From Phytophthora quininea (lineage: Eukaryota > Oomycota > Peronosporomycetes > Peronosporales > Peronosporaceae): 64,000 nucleotides of DNA. Below the pieces are notes generated by a model that saw only the letters and a list, made by a program, of their open reading frames with translations, was not told the DNA's origin and did not search any database. Shown here in pieces: positions 31,992-43,259 of this stretch (its first letter is position 1; each line of letters opens with the position of its first letter). The translations under genes were made by a program, and so were the position numbers. Location of the stretch: the NCBI GenBank assembly GCA_011947345.1, contig JAAVTG010000538.1, positions 62,001 through 126,000 on the forward strand, read 5' to 3'.

Positions 31992-32715
31992 ATGCCTGGC
32001 AAGGCTAAAGACAAACCGGAAGCCAGTAGCAGCCGGGGCGCTAAGGTCAAGCCAACAATGACCAAGTGTTCGTCCACCTCGCCACACAAAACCGACACAA
32101 CTGCTGATTCACCGACACGCCAAACGCCTTATGAACGTCTCCGTCAGCTCCTGGCGGAGAAAACAACTAACACTAGACGCGTGACAACCGTCGAGGGTAC
32201 GTCCAAGTAAGATTTCTTGCCATGCATTCCACAAAATGCCTCACCATTCGCGAATCCAATTGCGTGCCTACAGAGCTACAGACTATCTTACGCAACACCG
32301 CGGAGCCACCCCAAAAGCTCACGATGAAAATGAAGTTGTTGTGGGCATCTAACCACATGTACCAGAACTTCAAGCTAGCGAGACTGCATCTTATCGATGC
32401 TGCTTCGCCCGAGCCCTTGGAGGACTTGCTAAAAGTAAGTAGTTCCCCATGGTTTTGGTTGCACCACTGCTCTGAAGTTGCATGTTATCGTTTGTATCCT
32501 AGTTGTTTCGTGATTCGTGCGACGAGAACCGTGACGAGGTCGATTCGGTGCTGCTCACGGCGACAATGTGGGATACTGACTCTGCTTCGAATGAGCTACC
32601 GCCAGCGGGGAAGGTCATTGAAATTAATGGCTGCTCCAGCTTGAAGCTGTTCCAAGAGAAATGCTGCCAAGTCACGGTCAAGCTTCGGGACTTGTCCTGG
32701 GACCCACACGCTTAG
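31992..32715 (+). CDS. Intact three-exon orphan gene
   Basis: Exons 31992-32196, 32274-32434 and 32503-32715 (205, 161 and 213 nt) join in frame into 192 residues plus stop. Introns are 77 and 68 nt, with GTACGT...CTACAG and GTAAGT...CCTAG borders. The N-terminal 60 residues are basic, Ser/Thr/Lys-rich and probably disordered. The rest is a helical domain (LLWASNHMYQNFKLARLHLID) ending in LRDLSWDPHA. No signal peptide or membrane segment. I do not recognise the family. An initiator sits just upstream and no frame break is present, so this is the most gene-like structure of the island. Confidence 0.7.
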
Positions 32716-33291
32716 TAAAACATGAAGATCGTTGTCAAAGACTTAAAGACTGCAGAAGTAGCGCTCCTGCTTTATCTGCATTTGTAGTTACAGCATGACG
32801 AAGTAGTCGGTAGCGCTTTATCAACGACAAGTTATTCAGCTTACTTTTCGGCAATTCTACTGCAAGTGTTGAGTAGTTGAATAGCTTCGACGTACTCTAA
32901 TATGAAAGCTAACAATTCCGTATCCGGGCAACTTCCAGCCAACTAAACCTTTTCCTGCGCACTGTGCTGCATGAATTGCTATACTCAACCCCCAAATCGA
33001 GTTATCATAGTATCCTGACGCACTTCTATACCAAGATTCGTGCAGCTTGGCCTTAATTCCCCATTTTGGCGACGACGCACGGCCTTTTTGATATTGGTGA
33101 CGCTGGCACTTCTGCATGCAAATTTACTATGATGTTTGCCCATTTTTGCCCATTTTTACAACTATTGGGCATATACCCAAATCTTATTGAAGTACGGGAG
33201 CCGAAAATCGAACAACTCCCTCGTCAGTGATGTACGTCTTTCCAGAAGCGGCTGCCCAGGAGCCGAAGCAAGCGGAGAAGCGGAGAAGCAG
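32716..33291. other. Intergenic, nothing recognised
   Basis: No gene or repeat that I can support. AT-rich patches around 33125-33190 (repeated TTTTTGCCCATTTT) may be promoter-proximal sequence of the next gene. Confidence 0.4.
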
Positions 33292-33352
33292 GTATGACAT
33301 GGGCTGCATTGTGTTGACAGTGTGGACATGCACTAATTGAGGTTGTGGGTAG

Positions 33353-34092
33353 ATGACCAAGCCCAGAGGAACTCGAAATTACACGTACGCCGAGCAGTGC
33401 CTACTGCTTTCGGTCGTAGCAGACGAGTTGCCGGTGGCCCGGTCTGAATGGGATCGTGTTGCGATCGCACATAATACAGCCGCAGACAGCGTTTGGAAGC
33501 CGAGGGACGCGGGTAGCTTACGGAGGAAGTTCACTACGCTCTACTCGGCAGCACGGAAGGCGAAAGGGGTGGAGCTGAACTCGCAGGAAAAGGCGGCTCT
33601 AGAACTACAGCGCAAGATCATCGAGCGTGCCAACTTGGCACGATTCCCCCACCTGATGGAGCCAGCCAACGCGACCGACGGACAATCATCGACGCTGTCG
33701 CCTCCCCGTCAGGAGAATCAGTGGTGGAACATCAGACACATGAGGAAACTGAGCCGCCGCGCCATGCTAGTTTGCTCCCCTCCGACGACAGTGAGTGTGA
33801 TGACCAATGTCCAACAGCACCGGAGGAATCGTGTAGTTCGGTCGCGTCGCTCAGTATGGAGAGTGCTTCACAGCATCTGCATTCTCACTGTTCGGCAATC
33901 CAGCTGTTCCTCTGGTTTCAGCAGCGAGAAGAGCGCCAACTCACACGAGTCAAGGACGACCAGCACCAACGACAGCTTAGAAGGGCAGCCAAGGAGCAGC
34001 AAAGAGAGATCGACATGCGCAACACAGAACGAAGACACAAAGAGCTGGTGGAATGCATTTCGTCGCTCAAGTACAGCATCTCAAAAGTTTGA
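33353..34092 (+). CDS. Myb/SANT-like (DUF6818-type) protein, one frameshift
   Basis: ATG at 33353 directly follows an intron acceptor (intron 33292-33352, GTATGA...GGGTAG), so the leader is spliced. Residues 10-95 contain LLLSVVADELPVARSEWDRVAIAHN, then SLRRKFTTLYSA, the trihelix-like pattern of the oomycete DUF6818 family often linked to transposons. A single frame change near 33690 joins it to a C-terminal part (33700-34092) with an acidic Ser-rich linker and a coiled coil (REERQLTRVKDDQHQRQLRR). Total about 245 residues. DNA-binding function inferred from the fold only. Confidence 0.55.
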
Positions 34093-34195
34093 GAGGGAAC
34101 GCTGACAGGGACGATAATACACGTTGTTTAGATCTGATGTGCTCATTGTAGTGTGTGCAGCAACAGTCACCGCAAAGTAGAGAAGAGTGCTTGCT

Positions 34196-34317
34196 TGAAA
34201 CAATGTTTAATAAACGGACAGTGTGGCACTGTGCACGGTTGAAACAAAGTTTAATAAACGGACAGTGTGGCACTGTGCATGCCTGAAACAAATATTATTA
34301 ATCGGACAGTGTGGTAG
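34196..34317 (+). repeat. 44-bp tandem repeat, three copies
   Basis: Units start at 34196, 34240 and 34284: TGAAACAA(T/A)GTTTAATAAACG followed by GACAGTGTGGCACTGTG, which contains the palindrome CAGTG(TGG)CACTG. The third copy is shortened. It lies between the DUF6818-type gene and the H4 gene. Confidence 0.85.
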
Positions 34318-34393
34318 ATGATGTGCTATTGGGGGCTTGAAGCTGGCAGCACGCCATTACGAGCATGCCAGTGTACCACGCGTGAACGATGTG

Positions 34394-34407
34394 CCATTTC
34401 CCAATTT
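34394..34407 (+). promoter_or_regulatory. Oomycete initiator (Inr) of the H4 gene
   Basis: CCATTTCCCAATTT matches YCATTYYNCAWTTT at all 14 positions and is followed by the CCT of a flanking promoter region. It lies 142 bp upstream of the ATG at 34536, with a probable 5'-UTR intron 34468-34535 (GTACGT...GTTTAG) between. Confidence 0.8.
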
Positions 34408-34535
34408 CCTCTCGGAAGCACAAGCGATCAGACTCAACCCGAGCAAGGCAGCAGCAGCAGCCAACGCGTACGTATGGTAATTCTATGAAAAGTACTTCTG
34501 AGGTGAAATCGTTCTCACACGTTTTTCTCGTTTAG

Positions 34536-34846
34536 ATGTCAGGCCGTGGGAAGGGCGCCAAAGGCGTTGGGAAGGAGGTGCCAAGCGTTATCGCTACATT
34601 CTGCGTGATAATCTCCAGGGCATTTCTCGCTCATCTATCCGTCGCCTAGCACGTCGTGCAGGAGTCACCCGCATGTCTGCGCTTGTGTATGAAGAGACGC
34701 GTGCTGTTCTAAAGGTGTTTGTAAGTAACCTCATTCGCGACGCGGTGGTTTACACGGAACATGCCAATCGGAAGACGATGACTACGATGGACCTCGTGTA
34801 TGCTCTCAAACGTCAAGGCCGCACGCTGTATGGATTCGGCCATTGA
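34536..34846 (+). CDS. Divergent histone H4, one 1-nt frameshift
   Basis: 311 nt, exactly one base short of the canonical 103-codon H4. The start [13 protein letters not shown] is in one frame. After a missing base near 34573 the rest is in the other: [72 protein letters not shown]. The H4 fold is complete, but more than 20 residues differ from standard H4, including the tail positions equivalent to His18 and Lys20 (both Tyr) and the last Gly. Standard H4 is almost invariant, so this is a strongly diverged variant or an old copy. It would pair with H3 in the nucleosome core. Confidence 0.85.
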
Positions 34847-35019
34847 AATACGCGCAGCTAGCGTAGGTGGGAAGTAAGTGAGAAACAAATGGTTGAATTG
34901 GAAAATCACTCCATCCAATTCTTAATGAGACTATAAACTAGTATGACAGCATCTTCCGGGTCGATGTGGCGTCCTGGAGTGAACGTAAACTGTTTGAATT
35001 TCTAGAATATATTTGATAT
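34847..35019. other. Short intergenic stretch
   Basis: AT-rich 3' flank of the H4 gene; no histone stem-loop or terminator that I can support. Confidence 0.4.
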
Positions 35020-35702
35020 TTAATTATCGTTATCATCGTTGCCGGATGGAACGTATGAGCTGCCATCAGCGTCTGACTGATCTGATCCACCACAAGTGTC
35101 TTCGTTGCTGACGTCGTTTTCTTCTTGATCATCTTCGCTATCGACACGACTGTTCTCTTCTTGATCATCTTCGCTGTCGACACGACTGTTCTCTTCTTGT
35201 TTTGCTTCTTCTACACTGCCTGTGTTATGACTCAATCCTTCGTCCAACGAATGCAGTCGCTTTCCAGTCGCTTGCTGTGTGTCACTGCTTTCTCCAGGTC
35301 CTCGCTTTCTTGGATCACCAGGAAAGTATTCACCGCTTGAAGTCGCGCCTACTGTTGCTGCTGCGTCACGAGCTCTACGTTTTCCTGCCCTTCACGAACA
35401 ACACCGGTGATCTGCTGGTCTTGTTCGTGCCATCTCGCGAGCCTACCATCGCGCACAGACCGATGCAATGCGTCAATCCAGGCATCATCTGCATTCTCTG
35501 CTGCTATGCGAGCATCAGCTACGGCCATATCCAGTTCTGCCACACGAGTTTCCTGTAGGCGACTAGCCATGCTCTCTTCGCCATCGCTTTCGTGCACGTC
35601 ATTCAGTCGGCGTCGTGCAGCGAGGAGGTCCTGGACAGCCGCGGCCTCAGCATCAATTGCCCGCAGCCGAAGAGCAGCTGCATCCTCGTACTGCTTGTCC
35701 AT
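35020..35702 (-). pseudogene. Helical protein with acidic tail, paralog 1
   Basis: ATG at 35702, minus strand. The N-terminal 115 residues are almost entirely helical (RAIDAEAAAVQDLLAARRRL, then AELDMAVADARIAAENADD). A (CAG/CAA) run near 35350 hides a frameshift. The reading then continues to a Ser/Gly linker and a strongly acidic C-terminus with an exact internal repeat (QEENSRVDSEDD twice) ending GNDDNDN. It shares layout and two weak motifs with the proteins at 36215 and 37254. An initiator-like TCATTTCCAATTC lies about 30 bp upstream. Function unknown. Confidence 0.5.
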
Positions 35703-36214
35703 TGGGGACCTCCCCGCTGCGTGTCAGAATTGGAAATGAAAGTTGGCCTCTTACGTCCTCAACGGCGAGGTCGCTTTCGATCGACCTCCATTAGCAACAT
35801 CTGTGCTATTTCTTCAAAACGGTACCAGAAATGCAGTGCAAAAATGAGATGGTTCTAAGTTTTGCGGCCCTCCGCGGCGAATAGTCGTGGTGTTGCTGAA
35901 CTCCTCTGTCGTGCTGCTGTAAATGGGCTGTGAATGGATCCGTCTTGGTGCGTCTTGGGCGCCACCGCCGTCGCGATGCTGTGAACGGAGCTACCGTGGT
36001 GCTATCGCGGCTGTCATACTGCTTCTAATGGGGCCATCGTCGGATGGCCGTCATGCCGCTTGAATTAACCATCCAAATTTCTTATAAAAATCATACCAAG
36101 TGCTTCAACCTGTAAGTTCCGCACACCAATCACTTTGATGTCACCAATACGGACCGACCGAACCTGGCAATCAACGGAAACCATGCAAGTTGCTCACAAC
36201 CGAAACTACAAGAC

Positions 36215-36710
36215 ATGGAGAACCTACCGGAGCTCGACCGCCGACAACAGCTCATTGCTGCAGAGAACCAGGCTTTTGAAGATATGCTGGCCGCATACGA
36301 TAATCTCCGCCAGATACGGTAGACACACGATGCTACTAGTCGTGCCGTCCAGGCAGCAGCGTCGCGCTTAACACGGAGATTTCACACGCTTGACCAGGCC
36401 CGCCAACTAACGAATGATGTGGACCTCATATGTGGCGATGCGTTCAGCAGAATGCTTGCTGAGGGAGCAGTCGTCGCCGCGAAGCACAAGCTGATCGGTT
36501 TACCGCATTCATGGAGCGGGGTGTACAGCACCAACCGACGCGATCACCAGCAACCATTGTCCGGCGATCTATTGTTTCTGGTAGCCCAAATCGAGAACAC
36601 CAAGCCGCAACCAGCCCAAGAACTTATGGGAGCGACGCCATGGAAGCCGCTGAAGTTATTGACCTGGGGGCAGTGATGACTCGGAAGACGACAGTGATAT
36701 TGGGATCTGA
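36215..36710 (+). pseudogene. Helical protein with acidic tail, paralog 2
   Basis: ATG at 36215. QLIAAENQAFEDMLAAYDNL aligns with the N-terminal helix of paralog 1, and LDQARQLTNDVDLICGDAF (36387-36440) aligns with paralog 3. An in-frame TAG lies near 36320 and two frame changes near 36500 and 36670. The last frame ends in an acidic tail (GSDDSEDDSDIGI). No known domain. Confidence 0.45.
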
Positions 36711-37253
36711 AACTAGCAACAACCTACAAAGCGAGTAGAACATGTCATCGGTGGTCATCTTAAGAATTAATAAGTTGGTTTTCTCTCTCTACTAAACATA
36801 ACCTGGCTTGTAACTTATCTAGACTTCGCACACTCAAGCCTCTCTAATCTGCTAGTCCGTCGTCTGGTGGATGCGTCCCCGCAATTGGCTTTGTTGTTGG
36901 GTATATCACAGCCGTCGTGCTGCAGGGCATGGCCATCGCGGTGCCCACCATGACCGTATTACTGTTGTGAACGGCCGTCGTGCTACTTCAAGCTGTCGTG
37001 CTACATTGTGCCAAAGCATGCTGTGAATGGCCATCGTGTTGATGAGCACCATTATAGCGCAGCTGTAGCTATCAGGTGCTTTGAAGTGTAGATGACAATG
37101 CTGAGATCAGTGCACTACTTGTTTTCACGCTTGTAGACGTGGAACTATTGCCTCACACCGCACATTATGGAACGGGATTCCATGTACCTCCATGGATAGA
37201 TGTTGACAACAGAGCTGATTGTACTCACACATTTACTTTGCATTGACATTGAT

Positions 37254-38283
37254 ATGAACCCAATAACGAAATCTCGCCCGCAGGCCATTGCAGAGGAGAC
37301 TGCAGCGTTTGACTTAGTGATACAGCGGCTTCGGGAGTTCTATAACGAGCGTCTGCAGCACCCCGCTAACAACCCAGAAACAAACAGTTGCCGTGATCTG
37401 GAGAGCATGCGATGTGTGCTCTGGTTTCCGGATCGAGGATAGGAGTTTCGAAACCAACAGACTAGATTAGCCGACAAGAGCACGAGGGAGCCGAGGGGCT
37501 GCCCAACTCCAGAAGTCTCACTCGCGAATTTTCCGCGCTTTAACCCGCCTCACCACGCCCTCAATCGAGGCTGGCAGCGGCCAATACTGCTATTGCCCCC
37601 AAACGACTAAATCGTATCCTTGGAAAGTTTGCGTGTCGCTCGCCGCGATCTTGACCTGGCGAGAGAAGTCACTAGAGACGTTGATAAAGTGATTGGAGAT
37701 ACTTTTGCGGGTGCTCATGGTGCTCGATGGAAAATGCAATACGACATAATGAAGCAAATAGCAGAGGAGGGAGGAGCACGAGTTCGCTATCACGAAACCC
37801 AAGTGCAGGTGGTACGTGGTGACCAGGAACCTGCTGGTGTGCTAGCTCGTGACGTAGCTCACCTCTCTCCACCTAGAAGGGGTCGACGAGCATCGTTGTC
37901 TTCAACGCGAGCTGCTTTGCGACGGGGTGGACCAAGGCCGTATTGCTATGCGAGGAAATTTGCTCCATTAGGAGGCAGCAGACGCGGTCGGCTTGGAGCC
38001 GGGACGACCCGTGCACTGGCGCCCCGCCCCACCCCACCTGGCACCAATGATGGTAATGACAGTGCCCACGGTCGTGGAAGGATGGTTACCACCCCAGTGG
38101 CGCAAAACACAGTTATTGAGAGGATCCGAGGCAGAAGAATATGGGGATCTTGATCTGAGTCATTTGCTCGAGTCTAGCTCCAGCTCAAGTAGATCCTACA
38201 GGCCTAGCTCATCCAGTGAATATGATGATAGCGCAGATGAAGACAACAGTGCGGATGAAGATGGCAATGCAGATGAAGCCTGA
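37254..38283 (+). pseudogene. Helical protein with acidic tail, paralog 3
   Basis: An N-terminal piece from 37254 (AIAEETAAFDLVIQRLREF) stops at 37440. The main piece from 37620 contains LDLAREVTRDVDKVIGDTF, aligned with paralog 2, a basic Arg/Gly-rich middle (GSRRGRLGAG), and in another frame a Ser-rich and acidic C-terminus (SSSEYDDSADED, repeated). 37440-37620 may be an intron or decayed coding. Three members in 3.3 kb suggest local duplication followed by decay. Nuclear/chromatin-binding role would fit the basic and acidic blocks, but this is inference. Confidence 0.45.
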
Positions 38284-38546
38284 AGTTCTACTGTCACTTG
38301 GCGACGCACAGCAGTGAATCGTCGGTGACATGCGCTCAAAAGGCGTCAAATCGTGTGTAACACATAAGTTTAGCAAACGCCTAGTTTACATTCAATTTTT
38401 AAATCAAAATTCATTTAGTGATTTATTTATTTTTACTTCGAAGAATAAAATAGTGATTTTACTCAAAAGAACTTTAAAGGATAAAATTAACGTTTACGAA
38501 CTGCGTTTTTTCCCCGGGACCACTGGGCCCGGGTAAGCTATTATGT
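38284..38546. other. AT-rich intergenic sequence
   Basis: Runs such as ATTTATTTATTTTTAC around 38400-38460; no gene recognised. Confidence 0.4.
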
Positions 38547-38791
38547 TTTCCACTTAAAGTTGTCTTTTCGTTATACCAGTATACTGGTACACACCAGTAA
38601 TATATACCGCTAGCTCAGTGAGCCGCAGGCCACCAGTTTGGCCGCGTGGCGTTCTCCCCACTTCGAAACCTGAAGAACACCACGCAAGCAAGAAGAAACT
38701 CGCCTCTCTTCGTCCCTTTTTCGAACTGAGCCGATGGCCATTGCATAAGCTCCCACTAATATATACTTCGATTGACCCCGTAAAGAGGAAA
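38547..38791 (-). mobile_element. Small MITE, copy 1
   Basis: 245 bp, bounded by TTTCCACT and the inverse of it (AGAGGAAA, one base lost). About 90 % identical over its whole length to the inverted copy at 62859-63107. Internal landmarks: a TACCAGTATACTGGTA palindrome, GGCCACCAGTTTGGCCGCGTGG and CTTCGATTGACCCCG. It encodes nothing convincing. Confidence 0.8.
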
Positions 38792-38879
38792 ATTCCGAAT
38801 AAATCCGAATTGTGATCGGAACCTCCGAATTCCCTCCATGCTCCCTCGACCGCTTCCAGAATTGATCCGAAGCCCAACC

Positions 38880-39340
38880 ACCAGCCAGCACCACGATGAG
38901 GTTTAGAAGCGAGAAGCTATCGTTGTCGTCGACAAGTAGGGCTTTCCAAGTACCACCTCCGTTCCCCTTAACACAACCTTCCCCGCTGTCTCTGCCAACT
39001 ATATCAAGCTCAACGCTGAGACGCATGCTGAACTGGTCACCGGAGCGGGGGTGGATGCCGACGCTAGGAAGGAAAGCTCGGTCGCCTGCAAACAGCGATT
39101 CTATGAGCAGCTCGACGCCCACACGCCGTACATCAGGCACGCATTCGTCTCCACGCGCGGGCCAGCGATCTCCTACATCCCTGGCGCGCCAGGCTCGGCC
39201 TCCGTCTGCAGATCACGCTGGAGGTTTGGTGACTGCACATGGTTCTCGAGGCCGAGAAGTACGTTCTCCAGCCCACTCCCTCGCTCATCGCCGATGGCCG
39301 GTCGCCACAACGGTCCTATATGCAGCGTTTTAGGAGACTG
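38880..39340 (+). pseudogene. Unrecognised coding-like fragment
   Basis: A plus-strand frame from about 38980 reads VSANYIKLNAETHAEL and later QRFYEQLDAHTPYIRHAFVS; a neighbouring frame continues VLEAEKYVLQPTPSLIADG. The alternation of frames with protein-like composition suggests a decayed host gene. I cannot assign a family. Confidence 0.3.
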
Positions 39341-39353
39341 GGCTTGCTGATTT

Positions 39354-40735
39354 GTGGAGCGGTTGGAGCGAAGCGGAAGGCGGAAATGGTCTTTCGTGCG
39401 CGAGCGAGGCAGACCTCATTTCGTTTTCGGAGCTGCCACACCAAAGCCAACTGTTTCGAAAGAATCTCTCCCCTCTCCGATCTCGGCCACCCCTGACGTC
39501 TCTACGAGAGGCGATCCCGGTGTGGCATTGTCCACTACCTCTGCCGACGTTCCCGTCGGATTCGATGTGAACGTTCAGGTCCCACCAAGAGCTACTACAA
39601 GTACCGCTAAACGGCCGCGTAAGACGAGAACCCGTTCGACTAAAGCGCGCAAGAAAACGACGAAAACGACGAAAACGACGGCTTCGGAGAGTCGTCATGC
39701 TTGGCAGCGCACGGATATAAAGACAGCCGCTGTTGTCACATCCCAGCGACCGGCTACTTCTGGGGACAAGGTCCCAACGAATGTCGCCCAATCGTACGCG
39801 TCCACATCATCGCTACCTGGCTCGGCCTTCGGCTTAGCCGTTGACCCCCTGGCCGAGAATTTCAATGATACAACTACAGCTGCGCCAGCAGCAACCTCTT
39901 CATCGCTGGAAGCCCGGCTGTCGCTCTTATCCGACCGGCTTAACCCCTTGCGGCCACAGTGAGCGCATTAGTGACGCAGCCGGTGCACCCAACCGCCTCA
40001 CCCCCACCACTACGAATACTGGGGTTTCTCCGGTGTCATCCGACACCCCACCTCCCCGATAGTACTGCTCCAACGCGCTCCAGCCTCGTCTTCGGTCGTT
40101 GCCGACATTAGGTGCCCTACGGCGTTCCCCGTCGCGGCGCCGACGCATCTCTTCAGTATTACCAGCCAGAGCTTCCCGTATCCGGCCAACCGCATCAAGC
40201 ATAGCTTCTACCCGCCCCCTGAAGACACCCTGACCGCTCATCGACTATTCCAAGACTTACACGCGCCTGGAGGTATTGTATACTCACCCCATTCTTATGC
40301 TCTTTTCTTTTGTTCACACATGCGGGATCGATTCCACGTCAACGCGCCAGTGGTTATGGCTATATTCAGTGAGAGACTAGGTTTCCGAGGTGCGTCAATC
40401 ATGTGAAGCAACGCAATACCACGTTTGCTGCAGCGTCAACCAATCGGGTCGTTCAACTTGCTTCCGTTCCTGGTGCTGAGCTTCCTGAAGCCTCACGCCC
40501 ACCATGCAATTCCATGCGTGACCTCGCTCTGGCTACAACTGGCTTTATCAACTTCGTGAGTGAATTCTGGTTCGATTATGGACAGCAACTCGCCTCCGCA
40601 CTCCGGCACTTCGTGTCCGAGCGTGAACGGAGCGATCGAAATCCGACCAGTTCGGTGGTTCGTTTCACGCTGAATTACGTGGACTTATGGCTCGGGGAGG
40701 CACTCGAGGCCCTCGCTTCCGAGCCTCCAAATTGA
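39354..40735 (+). pseudogene. DIRS gag-like region
   Basis: 39354-39962 encodes a Ser/Thr/Pro-rich protein with a basic run (RPRKTRTRSTKARKKTTKTT). 40403-40735 encodes a hydrophobic/charged segment (LALATTGFINFVSEFWFDYG). Position before RT in a DIRS element suggests Gag. No zinc knuckle is seen. Assignment is by position only. Confidence 0.4.
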
Positions 40736-41816
40736 TGGGAACGCTATGTACAAGCGGTTGAAGTAATCTCCGCGGCGTCGCCCCAGTAGATAGCCGACCT
40801 CGTCACCGTCGCCACAATACCGGTGCCGGTTACCAGCAGCCGAATCAACACGGGCCGTTTTCAAGCACCACCTCGGGCAACAATCTGCACAGCAGTCGTC
40901 ACTGACATCAAGAATTCCGCCGCACCTCCAAGGTCTTCTACCCAGAAATTTACACAACAAAGAACCGTGGCTACGACATTTTTCAGGTCAATGCTGCCCC
41001 GGTGGCAATCGTCACTGCGCTCGGACTGACTGTGTCGATAAGTGGCCGTCTGCTCTGCATCCGGATCTCCTCGCGTGGGCTCGAAGTCGTTTCGGACAGA
41101 GGCGCGGCCCCGTACGCCGTCACGTCCTCGTGCTACCGATATCTGACATTCGGCCACCCAGTCTTCACCCTTTCCAAGTTCGTACCGCACTAGGCCCTTC
41201 CGTAGCGCTGCCGAAATCGAAGATAATACTCTTGCAGAGCCTGTACCTCTGCGGCTCGGAGACCGTGTTGGATGTTTCGCCTACTGTCAAACTCACCCCG
41301 CCCGGACTCTCGGTATGCGGCGCTCGCCGCACGCTCGTGACGTGCAGGACTCGCCTGGTTCCGCACCGCGTCGCCCTCACGGGCCTGAACACGCTCGCCT
41401 CAGGCTCCACAAGCCTCCCGACATGTTCTTCGGAGATTCGCCGCGTCGGCTCCCCGATCCTCGACATGCCCAGTCCGCCAGGCTCGACGAGCCTCGGCCC
41501 CGTGTAGCTGACTTGCCCAGTAACGTACTGCATCGGCTCCACAAGCCTAGACGGGATGAGCTCCGCAGGCCTTAGCCTCCTGATTCGTCCTCTGGAGACG
41601 CACCGCAAGTAGGTCGGACCCACGTTACTGACCCAGGACGAGTCCCCGATTCGTTTATCATGCTATCTTTTGGTAATGCTAACATACCCTTGTCTATGCT
41701 TGATGTGTACAGGAGCCCAGCGTGGGACGCCACGGGTCGGTGGCATCTCCATTTGCAGCGCCTTCCACAGCAGACTTTGTCGAGCTGATGATCAATTATA
41801 ATACCCGTCTATCTGA

Positions 41817-43259
41817 GTGGGGATCGCACCGACTTGCTCACCTCACCACAGTGTTTGTTTCTGTCATCTAATATTTCCACCAACTACATACCCACCGAAT
41901 CCAGCGTCCCAGATCAACGCCCCACTGCAACAAGTCGTGTCCGATTTCGTGCGTCGGACGCGCATGCTGCTCGCCAAGTTTGTGGAGCTATGGCATTTTC
42001 GAACAGAAGTTTATTATTGCCCGAACAAAGCCATTGATCTAGCTGCCGTCGGCCTATTCTGTGGTGCATATCCCCGTCTCGGTCGTCCGAAAGCTACGGC
42101 GTCGGAGGGCATCCGTGTGTTTCCACGGGATGCAATTGATCTACTTACGCGTCCTCGCCAGCCCAACAACCATATTTCCGCCGTCGAACATTTACCAGTT
42201 TTGGACAGTAACGTGCGTCGAGAACAAGACGTCGGCAGATATCTGGTGGTCGACCTTGACATCCTTGACATGTGGGACAGAATCATCTTGAGTCCGTTTG
42301 GCGTGGTGGCCAAAACTCACGGTGATCTATCCGTGTCCGGTCGAACGATCCATGATTTCTCGTTTCCTGGCGGCCACTCGGTGAGCGAGGCCACCAAGGT
42401 TGGTGGTACCCCTGCTTCTAAGTATGAGTCCTGTGACTCCGTCACTAAGCAAATTCTTGCTTCGTCCACCGGCCCGAGATCAGCGCCGGCTTGGCTACAA
42501 GGAGGTGATGCCATGACGGCTTTCCGCAACGTAGCTCTGCATAGTGAAAGTGTTTATCTGTTCAGTGGTACTATTCCTGAGGCAAACGCCCTGATTATTG
42601 ACTTGTTCGCGCCGTTTGGATGGACACTCTCTCCTGCTGAATATGAAATCTATGGCGGGGCAATCTTGCAAATTCACGGTTCGACGTTCTGCTCTCGCAC
42701 CAGTCAGCCTTTTACAGCTACCGTTGGGTGGACGATCATGTCAACGTCGTCTCTGATCTTGCGGGTGATTGCTACGAAGCTGAGCGTTCACTGCGGCGTG
42801 CAATGACAGTTGTTCTTGGGCCGCACGCAGTGAATGAAGAGAAGTTTACTGGCTGGCACCATCGTTTGAAGGTCCTCGGCGTAATCTTTGACGCAGAACA
42901 TCTCACTGTGTCCATGCCGGAGGAAAAATTCTCGAAGGCCCGACTCCGGGTGATAACAACGGCAGCGGCGCAGGATATCTCGACCAACGAGTTACAGTCA
43001 CCACTGGATTCATTACGACACGTCGTTACGCGCGTTCGACCAGCATGAACATTTCTTCAGTGTCTTTGAGTCGCAGAATTCGGTCACGGACGGTCGCATC
43101 GAATTCTAGCGTCCACGGCAATGCGCCCTGATTAAACCTGCTGGCGTCATATCTTGGATTTAGATGCCCTGAATGGGACCCTCTTCAATACTTCGCTGCG
43201 CAACCGCCGGCCGACGTAGTGGTGTACGTGGACGCACCCAACTACATTCTGTGTGCCCT
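41817..43259 (+). pseudogene. DIRS reverse transcriptase
   Basis: Landmarks: LSPFGVVAKTHGDLSVSGRTIHDFSFP (42290-42370; conserved RT entry of DIRS elements), WLQGGDAMTAFRNVALH (42495-42545; the Asp of motif A), then FGWTLSPAEYEIYGG. After a frame change near 42715 comes WVDDHVNVV (catalytic Asp-Asp) and LKVLGVIFDAEHLTVSMP (42865-42920). A third frame reaches VVVYVDAPNYILCAL, the beginning of RNase H, where the solo LTR breaks in at 43260. Confidence 0.8.

Noticed and set aside
34196..34317. Repeat array resembling a CRISPR
   Set aside because: Units are directly adjacent with no unique spacers, and the genome is eukaryotic.
40740..41800. Extra genes in the DIRS region
   Set aside because: Several medium frames in all six phases, Pro/Arg/Ser-rich and without motifs; treated as decayed DIRS sequence.
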